A stretch of DNA of 25,825 nucleotides from Bin5 sp034428435 (GCA_034428435.1 DAOUHY010000368.1:1-25825), one strand, 5' to 3'; shown: positions 6,495 to 14,977, numbered from the stretch's first letter. Notes: generated by a model from the letters alone, not told the origin. A program made the numbers and translations.

Positions 6495-7448
6495 TTGACA
6501 ACATCAGAGGAGTTCGGCGCGGCTGCAGCAGAGTTGAGACCCAAGCACACGCCAGATGATGTGACAGGCGCGAACGCCGAACTGGAGTTGGGTCCTGCGC
6601 CCATTTCAGCGACATCAAGCAGTGCGTTGTTGGATGCTCGCTTCTGGCCGGAACTCTCTCCGTGGCGCGTCTCTGCCGCCTGGTCGCTGGCAGCGGCGGC
6701 ATTGGCTGCTGGAATCGGCGACGTGGGCCGGACAGTCTCTTTGCAGACGCTGATACTCCTCTTCCTGCTGGTCGATCCCTTGTGGGGCAACATATGGGGC
6801 GGTCTTGCTACGCCAGAGGCATTGCCCCGAATAAGGTCAACTGTAGCGCGGAAACGCCCGGGGCTGCCTTATCTGGCCTTGGGGTCGCCAGCTGCGCGCG
6901 TTTTGGGAATGCACGGTCCAGGCATTCTCTCCATAATGGCGCGCGTTTGGCTGCCGGGTGTGGCGCTAGCCTTTGTGGCCGCATTTGCAATCAGCATGTC
7001 AGCGGTCTGGGCAACACTGGTTGTGCTCGGTCTGGCTGTGAGCGCCTGGCTTCAGCGACACGTGGCGCTGATTCCCGCCTCCGTTCTTCACAGTCTTGCC
7101 GTCGTGGCGGCGCCCTGGTTCATGGGACTGACGCTGTTCGGCCTTGACCCTTGGAGTGGACGCCATTGGGCGTTGATTCTGTTGTGGACATTGCATGTTT
7201 GGGGCGCGAACAGCAGTTTGGACAACCCTGGCACGCTGGGTGGACTCGCGGGCATGGCGGCGGCTCAAGCCGGAATCGCTCTGTTGCTGATATTCGGTCG
7301 GGTACCCCTACCTTTGGCAGTGCTAGTCGTATTGTGGATGGCGACCTGGGTGGCGGCCTACCGCGGCCAGCCGCTTGTCAACATCCAAGCCTCCTGGACG
7401 GCGGCTTTGCTGGTCAGCGCGGCAGCGATGTCACAGGCGGTTTTCTGA
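6495..7448 (+). CDS. Polytopic membrane protein of unknown function
   Basis: I do not recognise this 317-residue protein. The first 50 or so residues are polar and rich in Ala, Glu and Pro, and are probably cytoplasmic. After that come about eight hydrophobic stretches, roughly 57-73, 77-93, 145-165, 166-183, 190-213, 222-238, 258-276 and 298-315. Possible signature stretches are VDPLWGNIWGGL (about 90-101) and the basic, Pro-rich loop ARKRPGLPYLALGSPAARV. The only start near the beginning of the frame is a TTG at 6495 with AAGGA about 15 nt before it; a GTG about 22 codons in is the alternative. It lies between the lipid-kinase gene and argF and may use its own promoter at 6366. A lipid or polyprenyl role is only a guess from context. 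Confidence 0.7.
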   Translation: MTTSEEFGAAAAELRPKHTPDDVTGANAELELGPAPISATSSSALLDARFWPELSPWRVSAAWSLAAAALAAGIGDVGRTVSLQTLILLFLLVDPLWGNIWGGLATPEALPRIRSTVARKRPGLPYLALGSPAARVLGMHGPGILSIMARVWLPGVALAFVAAFAISMSAVWATLVVLGLAVSAWLQRHVALIPASVLHSLAVVAAPWFMGLTLFGLDPWSGRHWALILLWTLHVWGANSSLDNPGTLGGLAGMAAAQAGIALLLIFGRVPLPLAVLVVLWMATWVAAYRGQPLVNIQASWTAALLVSAAAMSQAVF

Positions 7449-7589
7449 CAGAGGGACAGTTCTGACAGGCCCCGTACAGGATAGGTCCGCCAATCTTGGA
7501 ACTTCGCGAGTGAATCGTTCGTCTAAATTCTCGGATACATCCACCTTGGCCGGGAGACCTGTCTCCAGGTCCATATGCAGGAGAAGATT

Positions 7590-8525
7590 GTGAGCGTTAC
7601 TCCTCTAAACCATTTTACTGGCATTGATAGCCTTACGAGTGAGCAGTTCTGGGGTCTTCTGAAGCTGGCAAGACAGTTGAAAGATGAGTTGACGGAGCGG
7701 GAATGCAACAGCCCGATCCTGGCGGGAAAGTCGCTGGCGATGCTTTTTGAGAAGCCGTCGCTGCGCACTCGTGTCAGCTTTGAAATGGGCATGCAACATC
7801 TGGGAGGCTATGCCTTCTATCTCAGTCCGGCGGAGGTCGGCCTGGGTACGCGTGAAAGCCCGGCGGATGTAATTCGAGTGTTGGGTGGCTACGTAGACGG
7901 TGTGATGGCACGCGTCTTCGCGCACCGCCATATCGAGGAGATGGTGGAGTGGGGGACCGTGCCCATAATCAATGGGTTGAGCGACTTCAGCCATCCATGT
8001 CAGGCACTGGCCGATGTGTTCACCATCTGGGAGCAGTTCGGTTCGGTAGAGGACAGGACGCTGGTGTATGTGGGAGACGGCGCCAACAATGTTGCGACCA
8101 GCCTGCTCATGGCCGCGGGAAAGGTCGGCATCAACGTGCGCATCGTGGCGCCGCGGGGGTACGTTCCATCCGGAAGTGTGCTGGACGCGGCGGAGGCGGA
8201 GGTCGAAGTTACAGATGACTTGGACGGCGTCAGAGGAGCGGACGTGCTGTATACGGATGTCTGGGTCAGCATGGGAGATGAAGAGGAGCGGGAAGAGAGG
8301 ATGGCTGTCTTACCGCCATACCAGGTAAACACGGAGTTGGTAAAGCGGTCGGAGAATGAGGAGGTGCTGGCCATGCACTGCCTGCCCGCCCACCGCGGCG
8401 AAGAAATATCCGATGCCGTGATGGACGGAGACCACAGCCGGGTTTTTCCGCAGGCCCACAACCGACTTCACGCGCAGAAGGCGGTTCTTGCGCATCTGCT
8501 GGGGGGCGTAGAGTTGCCTTCATAA
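7590..8525 (+). CDS. argF: Ornithine carbamoyltransferase
   Basis: A 311-residue enzyme that joins carbamoyl phosphate and ornithine to citrulline in arginine synthesis, in the cytoplasm as a trimer in this family. The carbamoyl-phosphate site is seen in FEKPSLRTRVSFE, with HPCQALAD further on; the second domain has YVGDGANNVA, the ornithine loop TDVWVSMGDEEE and the signature MHCLPAHRGEE. The SMG loop separates it from aspartate carbamoyltransferase. I chose GTG 7590 because AGGAG lies 6 nt upstream; an in-frame ATG at 7575 has only a weak site. A perfect inverted repeat GGAGAC/GTCTCC (7553-7566) lies just upstream. No other arginine gene is in the window. Confidence 0.95.
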   Translation: MSVTPLNHFTGIDSLTSEQFWGLLKLARQLKDELTERECNSPILAGKSLAMLFEKPSLRTRVSFEMGMQHLGGYAFYLSPAEVGLGTRESPADVIRVLGGYVDGVMARVFAHRHIEEMVEWGTVPIINGLSDFSHPCQALADVFTIWEQFGSVEDRTLVYVGDGANNVATSLLMAAGKVGINVRIVAPRGYVPSGSVLDAAEAEVEVTDDLDGVRGADVLYTDVWVSMGDEEEREERMAVLPPYQVNTELVKRSENEEVLAMHCLPAHRGEEISDAVMDGDHSRVFPQAHNRLHAQKAVLAHLLGGVELPS

Positions 8526-8682
8526 GGGGGCGCGGTCTAACAGACTGTGAGGGCAGAAAGCAGTTCAATTGTCAGTAGCTGTCCTCGACAGCGGTTCAGC
8601 TAGTGGTGTCAACTTGGATTCATGACTGGGAAAGAAGCGAACAGGCTATACGGGCAGAGGGAAGGCTCCGATGAGGATACCT

Positions 8683-8696
8683 CCTCTGAAAAGAGG
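8683..8696 (+). promoter_or_regulatory. Hairpin covering the cdaA ribosome-binding site
   Basis: CCTCT (8683-8687), a GAAA tetraloop, then AGAGG (8692-8696) form a perfect stem. AGAGG is the Shine-Dalgarno of cdaA, 5 nt before its ATG at 8702. An alternative pairing, ACCTC (8679-8683) with GAGGT (8693-8697), is possible, so two conformations may compete. The 5-bp stem is short; control of translation here is inferred. Confidence 0.45.
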
Positions 8697-8701
8697 TCAA
8701 C

Positions 8702-9520
8702 ATGACTGACTTTGTGGCAATTCTCAGTCGCCTAACCGACTGGCAAAACATCGTAGATCTTTTCCTGCTCATGCTGATCTTCTACGCACTGTTACATTTG
8801 CTGCGAGGAACGCAGGCTGCGCAGCTTGTACTTGGCATTTTGATAATCGGTATCCTGGTATTTGTTCTTGTTCGTACGGTCGAGTTGACTGCATTCAGCT
8901 GGTTGTTACGCAATAGCTCTCTGGTTGTTTTTGTGTCGATCCCTGTTATTTTTCAACCGGAGATCCGTCGCGTCCTTGAACAGGTAGGGCGCAGGACGCC
9001 GTTCTTCTTGCGCCGCACCAGTGGGGGAGCCGAACCACTGATCAATGAGATCGTCCGTGCGTGCGAGCAGCTGTCGGCGCGGCGCCATGGCACTCTGCTG
9101 GTGCTGGAAGGAAGCGGCGGGTTGATGGAGTATATCGACCGCGGGGTCAAAATCGACGGCGAACTGACAGACGAGATTCTGCTCACGATATTTTTCCCTG
9201 GAACAGCACTCCACGACGGGGCGGTGATCGTCCAGAACGGCAGAATTGCAGCAGCGTCTTGCATTTTGCCTCTTACAAACCGCAATATTGCCGACCACCA
9301 ACTGGGCACACGACACCGGGCAGCAATTGGGATAACGGAATTGACGGATGCCATGAGTGTGGTCGTTTCCGAGGAAACGGGCGCGATTTCGATTGCAACG
9401 AGCGGCCGCATGGCCCGGCGTTTGGAAGCAAACGAGTTGCGGCGCAGGCTGACCGAGTTTTATGATCCACGACCAATAATGGGAAATGCAGAGACCGGAG
9501 AATTTCTTGCAGAGGTTTGA
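8702..9520 (+). CDS. cdaA: Diadenylate cyclase CdaA (DisA-N domain membrane protein)
   Basis: A 272-residue enzyme that condenses two ATP to c-di-AMP, a messenger controlling potassium, osmotic balance and the cell wall. Three N-terminal membrane helices (about 17-35, 40-60 and 68-84) lead into the DisA-N domain. The catalytic DGA lies at 172-174 (ALHDGAVIV), RHR at 204-206 (LGTRHRAAIG) and SEETGAIS at 223-230, all as in active CdaA. The length is usual. It begins with ATG 8702 after AGAGG. The gap to argF is 176 nt and holds a GCTGTC/GACAGC hairpin (8578-8592) without a T-run. The gene overlaps ybbR, its regulator, by up to 35 nt. Confidence 0.95.
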   Translation: MTDFVAILSRLTDWQNIVDLFLLMLIFYALLHLLRGTQAAQLVLGILIIGILVFVLVRTVELTAFSWLLRNSSLVVFVSIPVIFQPEIRRVLEQVGRRTPFFLRRTSGGAEPLINEIVRACEQLSARRHGTLLVLEGSGGLMEYIDRGVKIDGELTDEILLTIFFPGTALHDGAVIVQNGRIAAASCILPLTNRNIADHQLGTRHRAAIGITELTDAMSVVVSEETGAISIATSGRMARRLEANELRRRLTEFYDPRPIMGNAETGEFLAEV

Positions 9521-10940
9521 TGAGATTCGGCGATACGGTCGTTCCATGAAACCGACGACGACGCTGCTTCTGTCGGTTCTTTTGGCGTTTGTCGTTTGGT
9601 TTATCGCGATCGATCAGGAAAACCCGATGATTCGGGAGGAGTATGAAGAACCGATTCTGATCGAACTTAGAAACATGGGGCCAGGTCTGCAGAGTGTGCA
9701 AGACCTGACGAATCGCACGGCGGTGCTGACACTGCGGGCGCCCCAGCGCACACTGGATGCCCTTCAGGTGGACGATTTCAGCGCGGTCATAGACTTGGCG
9801 AATCTGACAGCGGGCAGCTACGAGGTAGAGGTAGAGGTCACGGCACTGAACCCCGACGTGGAAGTCATTGCGCTTGAACCGCGGCAGCTGCGTGTACAGC
9901 TGGAGCCGGTGATTTCCCGTTTTGTTCCGATAGAGGTGGAGGTAATGGACAGCCCGGCATTCGGGTACGACTGGCAGGAGCCGCTGTCGGAGCCAGCGGA
10001 AGTAGAGATATCCGGCCCGCGGACTCTTGTCACGCAGGTGCGGTCAGTGATTGCAACGGTCTACCTGCGCAATGCCAAGAGCCAGGTGGAGCAGGTTCGA
10101 CCCCTTATCGCCCGCAATGCGCAGAATCTGGAGGTGGGAAGGGTAGACATTGAACCGGGCACGGCCCGGATCGTCGTGCCTGTTGTGCAGCCTCCGGGAC
10201 GCAAAGAGGTGGTCGTGCGCGCTGACGTGAAGGGCCTGCCCTCGCCGAACTACCGCTTGACGGGTGTAAATGTCGAACCGCAGACGGTTGTCCTGTCAGG
10301 CAGCCCGAGCGCCCTGCGGGAAGTTCCCGGATTTGTAGAGACGACGCCACTTCTAATTGAGGGCGCGATTGACGACGTTCGGGAACGTCTTGCTTTGATA
10401 TTGCCAGAGAATGTCTCCTCACTTCAGGACAGCGTCCTGGTGACGGTAGGCGTCGCGCCGCTGGAAAGCAGCCTGACAGTCACTCGTCATCCTGTCATCC
10501 AGGGCGCGGGTGATGACATGCGTATCACCGTTTCACTGGAGGAGGTTGAGGTGATCGTAAGCGGCCCACTGCCGCGGTTGGAACTGCTGGGCTCTGAAGA
10601 AGTGCGTGTGCTCCTGGACCTGGCGGGACTGTTGCCCGGCAGCCACCTGGTCGAACCGACAGTAGTTGTGCCCGAAGGAATCGTTGAACAGGGGGTGATC
10701 CCTGAAGCGATCGAAGTGTTGATTGAATCTCTGATCACACCGACTGCCACAGCGACGCCTGAACCAATTGAAACGCCGGCTACTCCTGTTCCGGAACCAG
10801 TGGAACCGACGGCCGAGACGGAAGTGGAATCGACCGAGACGCCGCCGCCGTTGGCAAGTGAAACTGTTCAACCTTCGCCCGTTCCGGCGCCAGTGCAAAC
10901 TGAGCCGCCTCCGACGGAAACACCTGAAACGTCCAATTGA
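9486..10940 (+). CDS. ybbR: YbbR-domain protein (CdaR, regulator of CdaA)
   Basis: A 484-residue membrane-anchored protein: a short basic N-terminus, one helix (about 25-42, LLLSVLLAFVVWFIAI), then about four YbbR repeats of 80-90 residues outside the membrane (roughly 45-415), and a tail of about 65 residues rich in Pro, Thr and Glu (from about 417), probably disordered. YbbR proteins bind CdaA in Firmicutes and modulate c-di-AMP synthesis; the overlapping gene order supports the same pairing here. ATG 9486 overlaps cdaA by 35 nt; an in-frame ATG at 9546, right before the helix, is the alternative start, and neither has a strong ribosome site. The tail resembles the low-complexity ends often seen on surface proteins of Chloroflexota. 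Confidence 0.85.
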   Translation: MQRPENFLQRFDEIRRYGRSMKPTTTLLLSVLLAFVVWFIAIDQENPMIREEYEEPILIELRNMGPGLQSVQDLTNRTAVLTLRAPQRTLDALQVDDFSAVIDLANLTAGSYEVEVEVTALNPDVEVIALEPRQLRVQLEPVISRFVPIEVEVMDSPAFGYDWQEPLSEPAEVEISGPRTLVTQVRSVIATVYLRNAKSQVEQVRPLIARNAQNLEVGRVDIEPGTARIVVPVVQPPGRKEVVVRADVKGLPSPNYRLTGVNVEPQTVVLSGSPSALREVPGFVETTPLLIEGAIDDVRERLALILPENVSSLQDSVLVTVGVAPLESSLTVTRHPVIQGAGDDMRITVSLEEVEVIVSGPLPRLELLGSEEVRVLLDLAGLLPGSHLVEPTVVVPEGIVEQGVIPEAIEVLIESLITPTATATPEPIETPATPVPEPVEPTAETEVESTETPPPLASETVQPSPVPAPVQTEPPPTETPETSN

Positions 10941-10946
10941 TCTGGA

Positions 10947-12320
10947 ATGACACAACGAAAAGCAGTGGTCGCGCTTGTGGGTCGGCCCAACGTGGGAAAA
11001 TCGACGCTGTTCAACCGACTCATTGGCGCCAGAACAGCGATCGTAGAAGACCTGCCTGGCACGACCCGGGACAGGATTTACGGGGAGGCGGAGTGGAGCG
11101 GGGTTTCCTTTGTTGTAATCGACACAGGGGGCCTGGAAGCGCAGAAGACGGCAGAATTCAGGGCAACGCGGCCGGGCGTGGCGCCCCTGGCGCGTGACTC
11201 GGCCCGTTATGTAACCGAAATCACGAATCAGGCCCGGATCGCAGTGGACGAGGCCGATGTAATCGTTTTGGTGGTGGATGGAAAAGATGGCCTTACAGCA
11301 GCTGACGAGGACCTTGCCGAATTCTTGCAGCAGACGACCAAACCGGTCTACCTTGCGGTAAACAAGGCGGAGAGTGAACAGAGGCAGCTCGACGCGGCGG
11401 AGTTCTGGGTGCTGGGGGTGGGTGAACCGATTGCGATCAGCGCATTTCACGGGATAGGCGTTGGCGACCTGCTCGATTCAATTGCGGCTGAGCTCTCCTA
11501 TAGTCTGGTTGAGGATGACAGGGAAGAAGACGTCGTTGCCATCGCGCTTGTAGGGAGACCGAATGTAGGCAAGAGCAGTCTGCTCAACACCTTGATCGGG
11601 CGGGAACGGGCAATCGTAAGTGATATCGCCGGCACGACACGCGATCCCATTGACACTGAGATCGTTTATCATGGTCAGAAGATCTCCCTGATTGACACGG
11701 CGGGAATCCGGCGAAGGGGGAGGGTGGAGCCAGGTATCGAAAAATACAGTGTCCTTCGCAGCATGCGCAGCATCGATCGAGCCGACGTGGCCCTGCTTCT
11801 TGTCGACGGAGTCGAGGGTGTCACGGCGCAGGATGCGCACATCGCCGGCCATGTACTGGAGGCGCACAAGAGCGTCGTCGTCCTGGTGAATAAATGGGAC
11901 ATCGTCGAGAAAAACACACAGACGATGGTAGAATATACGCGACAGGTGCGCGCGGACCTGCAGTTTCTTGACTACGTGCCGGTGCTCTTCATCAGCGCGT
12001 TAACGAAGCAGCGTGTGCAGAAGGTGCTGCCGACGGCGCTGACAGTAGCGGCAGAACGGAAGCACCGTATTTCAACGGCGGAATTGAACGGCGTCATTCA
12101 GGATGCCTATCACCGTTCACCACCGGCAACGAAGCAGCAGCGGCCTCTGCGCATATATTACGCAACCCAGGCCAGCGTCGAGCCACCTACCTTTATCCTT
12201 TTCGTCAACGATCCGGAGTTGGCCCACTTCAGTTATCTTCGGTATCTGGAAAACCAACTGCGGCGGCACTACCCATTTGTTGGCACGCCCATCCGCATTC
12301 GCCTACGGGCCCGCTCCTGA
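10947..12320 (+). CDS. der: Ribosome biogenesis GTPase Der (EngA)
   Basis: A 457-residue protein with two GTPase domains and a C-terminal KH-like domain, needed for maturation of the 50S subunit. Domain 1 has GRPNVGKST (12-20), PGTTRD and DTGG, with NKAES in place of the usual NKxD. Domain 2 has GRPNVGKSS (203-211), AGTTRD, DTAG and NKWD. The last 110 or so residues form the KH-like part. Between DTGGLE and the helix TNQARIAVDEADV, domain 1 carries an insertion of about 18 residues relative to my memory of the family. It starts 6 nt after ybbR, so it is probably co-transcribed with the c-di-AMP genes. Confidence 0.95.
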   Translation: MTQRKAVVALVGRPNVGKSTLFNRLIGARTAIVEDLPGTTRDRIYGEAEWSGVSFVVIDTGGLEAQKTAEFRATRPGVAPLARDSARYVTEITNQARIAVDEADVIVLVVDGKDGLTAADEDLAEFLQQTTKPVYLAVNKAESEQRQLDAAEFWVLGVGEPIAISAFHGIGVGDLLDSIAAELSYSLVEDDREEDVVAIALVGRPNVGKSSLLNTLIGRERAIVSDIAGTTRDPIDTEIVYHGQKISLIDTAGIRRRGRVEPGIEKYSVLRSMRSIDRADVALLLVDGVEGVTAQDAHIAGHVLEAHKSVVVLVNKWDIVEKNTQTMVEYTRQVRADLQFLDYVPVLFISALTKQRVQKVLPTALTVAAERKHRISTAELNGVIQDAYHRSPPATKQQRPLRIYYATQASVEPPTFILFVNDPELAHFSYLRYLENQLRRHYPFVGTPIRIRLRARS

Positions 12321-12545
12321 TTCGCGTCCTTTGACGGCCCATTTGCCACAGCAGGATGCGGCAGCAGGGAGCAAGTTGAGACCTTTCCAGGCGTAAGGGC
12401 TCCAGGGGTAAGCCACACTCACATCATAGTGATATCGACCTACTTGACTGTGAGCAGAATTGAATCCTGACAAATCTTCATTGGACATACACTTGCCGAA
12501 GCACCAGGACCAAGACCTGTGTTCCTAACAAACTGGCGGCGCCTA

Positions 12546-13481
12546 ATGAATTCAACCAAGACCTTTCGCACCGAAATCACGCTACTGGTTGCTCTTGCGG
12601 CATCTGCGGGGTTTTTCGGATATCTGGGCTATGGATTGCTGGAATTGCCGGTGTCGCCTGCGTCATTTTCGGCTGAACAGGCTATGGCCTACGTAGAGGA
12701 GCAGATGGCATTCGGACCCAGAATAACCGGGACGGACGCTCATCGTGAGATGGGCGACTGGATGGTACATGAATTAACTTCAAGTGGATGGGATGTACTG
12801 ATCCAGCCGTTCCGTCCACTTCCCCAAGTGGAAGCGCGCAATTTCGTCGCCTTCAAGGGATCGGGTCCGGTGATAATTCTAGGCGCGCATTACGATACGC
12901 GAATCTTTTCTGACGAGGATCCGGACCCCGCCAACCGTGAAAAACCTGTACCCGGGGCGAATGACGGCGCCTCCGGCGTAGCGGTGCTGCTGGAGTTGGC
13001 CCGCACACTGGACGTGGATAGCACAGATCACACGATTTGTCTGGCATTTTTTGATGCTGAGGACAATGGACGCATTCCTGGATGGGACTGGATTCTGGGC
13101 AGCCGTTATTTTGTGGAGAATCTGGAGTCGCTGGGCGAGTGCCAGTCGCCGCGATACACGGTCATCGTAGACATGATTGGCGATGCAGATCAGCAGCTTC
13201 TGTGGGAACCGAATTCCGACCGACGTCTGACCGAAGCGATCTGGTCGGTTGCTGACCAGCTGGGATACGGTGAGTGGTTCCGCCTCGCGCCGGGCACGCC
13301 TATTATTGACGATCATACGCCCTTTATTGAGGCCGGCTACACCGCCATCGACATCATCGATTTCACCTATCCGTACTGGCATACAGTTGAGGACACGATC
13401 GATAAACTGGGAGAGGAAAGTTTCGAGAGGGTAGGCGCCACGCTGGAGGTGTGGTTGGAGAACGGTGCTCCGGGACCGTAA
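12546..13481 (+). CDS. Membrane-anchored M28-family metallopeptidase / glutaminyl-peptide cyclotransferase-like protein
   Basis: A 311-residue protein with an N-terminal membrane helix (about 10-30) and a zinc-hydrolase domain outside the membrane. The metal and catalytic sites of the M28 fold are visible: GAHYDTR with H115, PGANDGASG with D140, FFDAED with E172 (base) and D173 (metal site), IVDMIGD with D209, and the last ligand H279 in YPYWHT. The combination of FFDAED, VDMIG, DDHTPF and YPYWHTVEDTIDKL is closer to animal-type glutaminyl cyclase (DDHIPF, WHTMDDN) than to ordinary aminopeptidases, so it may form N-terminal pyroglutamate. ATG 12546 is preferred; an in-frame GTG at 12519, with AGGA 10 nt before it, is also possible. 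It is separated from der by 225 nt without a clear terminator. Confidence 0.85.
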   Translation: MNSTKTFRTEITLLVALAASAGFFGYLGYGLLELPVSPASFSAEQAMAYVEEQMAFGPRITGTDAHREMGDWMVHELTSSGWDVLIQPFRPLPQVEARNFVAFKGSGPVIILGAHYDTRIFSDEDPDPANREKPVPGANDGASGVAVLLELARTLDVDSTDHTICLAFFDAEDNGRIPGWDWILGSRYFVENLESLGECQSPRYTVIVDMIGDADQQLLWEPNSDRRLTEAIWSVADQLGYGEWFRLAPGTPIIDDHTPFIEAGYTAIDIIDFTYPYWHTVEDTIDKLGEESFERVGATLEVWLENGAPGP

Positions 13482-13488
13482 AGGGTGT

Positions 13489-13531
13489 ACTCGACGCGGG
13501 AGTAATCGAGTCGCCCATACGGCGGATTTTT
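13489..13531. promoter_or_regulatory. Inverted repeats after the M28-like gene, possible weak terminator
   Basis: ACTCGA and TCGAGT (13489-13494 and 13506-13511) form a 6-bp stem around 11 nt. Immediately after comes CGCC/GGCG (13512-13515 and 13521-13524) followed by GATTTTT. The second hairpin with its T-run could end transcription in the plus direction, though its stem is short. Confidence 0.4.
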
Positions 13532-13558
13532 CGTGAAAGCGTGAGGATCTTCTATACT
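13529..13558 (+). promoter_or_regulatory. Promoter candidate for lgt
   Basis: TTCGTG (13529-13534), 18 nt, then TATACT (13553-13558). The -10 is good and the -35 weak. Transcription would start near 13565, about 45 nt before the lgt ATG. Confidence 0.4.
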
Positions 13559-13608
13559 TTGGAGTGAAGGTAACGGCGCGTTCTCACTGACAAGGTTACG
13601 ATAACGGT

Positions 13609-14568
13609 ATGGGCCCGACCATTTTTGAACTTGAAATCTTTGGCAGAGTCTTTGCTCCGGGGTGGTATGGTGTATTCATTGTCGGCGGGGCTGTGGTCGC
13701 TGCCTGGCTGTCTGCGAGGCTTTCCCGGAGAGCCGGCGAAAACCCGGACCACATCTGGAACCTTCTGGCCTGGACGCTGCTCCTGGGCATAGTCGGCGCC
13801 CGCTTGTACCACGTGTTCAGCACACCGGCTGACGGGCCAGGCTGGGCCTTCTATCGCGAAAACCCATTTGAAATCGTCAGACTGTGGGGCGGGGGCAAGG
13901 AAGGTTTTGGGTTTACCGGTCTGGGCATCTACGGCGGGCTGATAGGCGGCGTAGTCGCCATTGTCTTGTACACCTGGCGCAACGGCCTGAGCTTTCTGAG
14001 CTATTTGGATTACATTGGGCCCAATGTGCTGGTCGCCCAGGCAATCGGGCGGTTGGGAAACTTTGCCAACCAGGAGTTGTACGGGCAGGCTACAGACCTG
14101 CCATGGGCGTTCCACATCAACCCCGTGCATCCCTGCCAGCGCCCAGAGGGGGCGCCTCCTTGCGGCGTGGCCGATGTCCCACAAGCTACGCTGGACTGGT
14201 ATGCCAGCAACGGCTTCCACCCGACTTTTTTCTATGAAGCCGGTTGGAGCCTCCTGCTGTTTGGTCTGCTTTATTTCATCTACTGGCAGTTCGGGCACAA
14301 GCTACGCCGGGGCGACGGTGCGCTGATGTATTTCATAGCCTACCCGTTGGGCCGCTTCTGGGTCGAATACTTTCGCCCGGATGCGTGGGTCATGGGCCAA
14401 CTGGCGACCGCTCAGTGGATCGCAATAATCAGCGTTGTCGTAAGCGTAGCTATTCTCATTGTGCGGCACTACGGCTGGTCGGCGGAAGAAAACCAGGAAG
14501 AGTCCATAGTATCACTGAGCAGACACAACACCTCTCCTGGCGTTCCCCTGGCTGCGCAGGCCAGCTAA
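13609..14568 (+). CDS. lgt: Prolipoprotein diacylglyceryl transferase
   Basis: A 319-residue membrane enzyme, about seven helices, that moves diacylglycerol from phosphatidylglycerol to the lipobox cysteine of prelipoproteins, the first step of lipoprotein maturation. The signature GRLGNFANQELYG is at 147-159 with the essential Arg 148 and Asn 151; HPTFFYE is at 204-210, and GRFWVEYFRPD holds R249, the counterpart of E. coli R239. The E. coli His 103 position is Tyr 108 here (GIYGG), a variant I know from other non-proteobacterial Lgt. Its likely substrates in this window are the two lipoproteins at 17148 and 22109 and probably the solute-binding protein. It converges on the DUF503 gene with 121 nt between. 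Confidence 0.95.
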   Translation: MGPTIFELEIFGRVFAPGWYGVFIVGGAVVAAWLSARLSRRAGENPDHIWNLLAWTLLLGIVGARLYHVFSTPADGPGWAFYRENPFEIVRLWGGGKEGFGFTGLGIYGGLIGGVVAIVLYTWRNGLSFLSYLDYIGPNVLVAQAIGRLGNFANQELYGQATDLPWAFHINPVHPCQRPEGAPPCGVADVPQATLDWYASNGFHPTFFYEAGWSLLLFGLLYFIYWQFGHKLRRGDGALMYFIAYPLGRFWVEYFRPDAWVMGQLATAQWIAIISVVVSVAILIVRHYGWSAEENQEESIVSLSRHNTSPGVPLAAQAS

Positions 14569-14689
14569 ATCGCGTTCACAATGGAATCGCAGTTAGTGCT
14601 GGCAACTGTCATACCCCGCGTCGGAGTCGGTTGACGCGCCGGCACGAGAGGATCCTGCAAGCAGCACGGGCGCGCGCCGACCTCCTCTT

Positions 14690-14977
14690 TCACGCAACCA
14701 TTTCAATAAAGTAATCCACAACCTCGGCGTCCAGTCGCCAGTTTTCGACGCGGATGGCAATCTTTTCGAGTTGCCTGTATGCCAGCGCACCGTTCTGGCT
14801 GACACAAGCTACTTCGAGAACAGCCCTGCTCAGCGTATCCTGCCCTTCGGCTTCGCAGACTGAAACGTTGTAGTCACGGCGCAGCCGGGCAATGAGGGGT
14901 TTGACGATGCTTCGCTTCTCTTTCAGCGAACTCGTCAGGGGTAGATAGAGTTCAAGGGTCAGATGCCCTATAGCCAT
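14690..14977 (-). CDS. DUF503 family protein (YlxP-like)
   Basis: A 95-residue protein of the DUF503 family. It begins with the typical GHLTLELYLPLTSSLKEKR and has a central NVSVCEAEGQD stretch, which I recall in relatives as FNVSVAEVDHQD. Relatives are often found near ribosome-maturation and translation-factor genes (infB-rbfA), but no firm role is known to me. Here it is the last gene of a minus-strand group, 6 nt after the lipoate-ligase-type gene, so it is probably co-transcribed with it. The length is usual. The ribosome site is weak and translation may rely on coupling. Confidence 0.88.
   Translation of the reverse strand: MAIGHLTLELYLPLTSSLKEKRSIVKPLIARLRRDYNVSVCEAEGQDTLSRAVLEVACVSQNGALAYRQLEKIAIRVENWRLDAEVVDYFIEMVA

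Noticed and set aside
8578..8592. Intrinsic terminator after argF (GCTGTC/GACAGC)
   Set aside because: The 6-bp stem is perfect but no T-run follows on either strand, so I mention it only as a hairpin.
10533..11450. 305-codon antisense frame across ybbR and der
   Set aside because: The RRF and FRR-rich composition mirrors the Pro/Thr/Glu-rich tail of YbbR on the other strand; no domain, no start signal.
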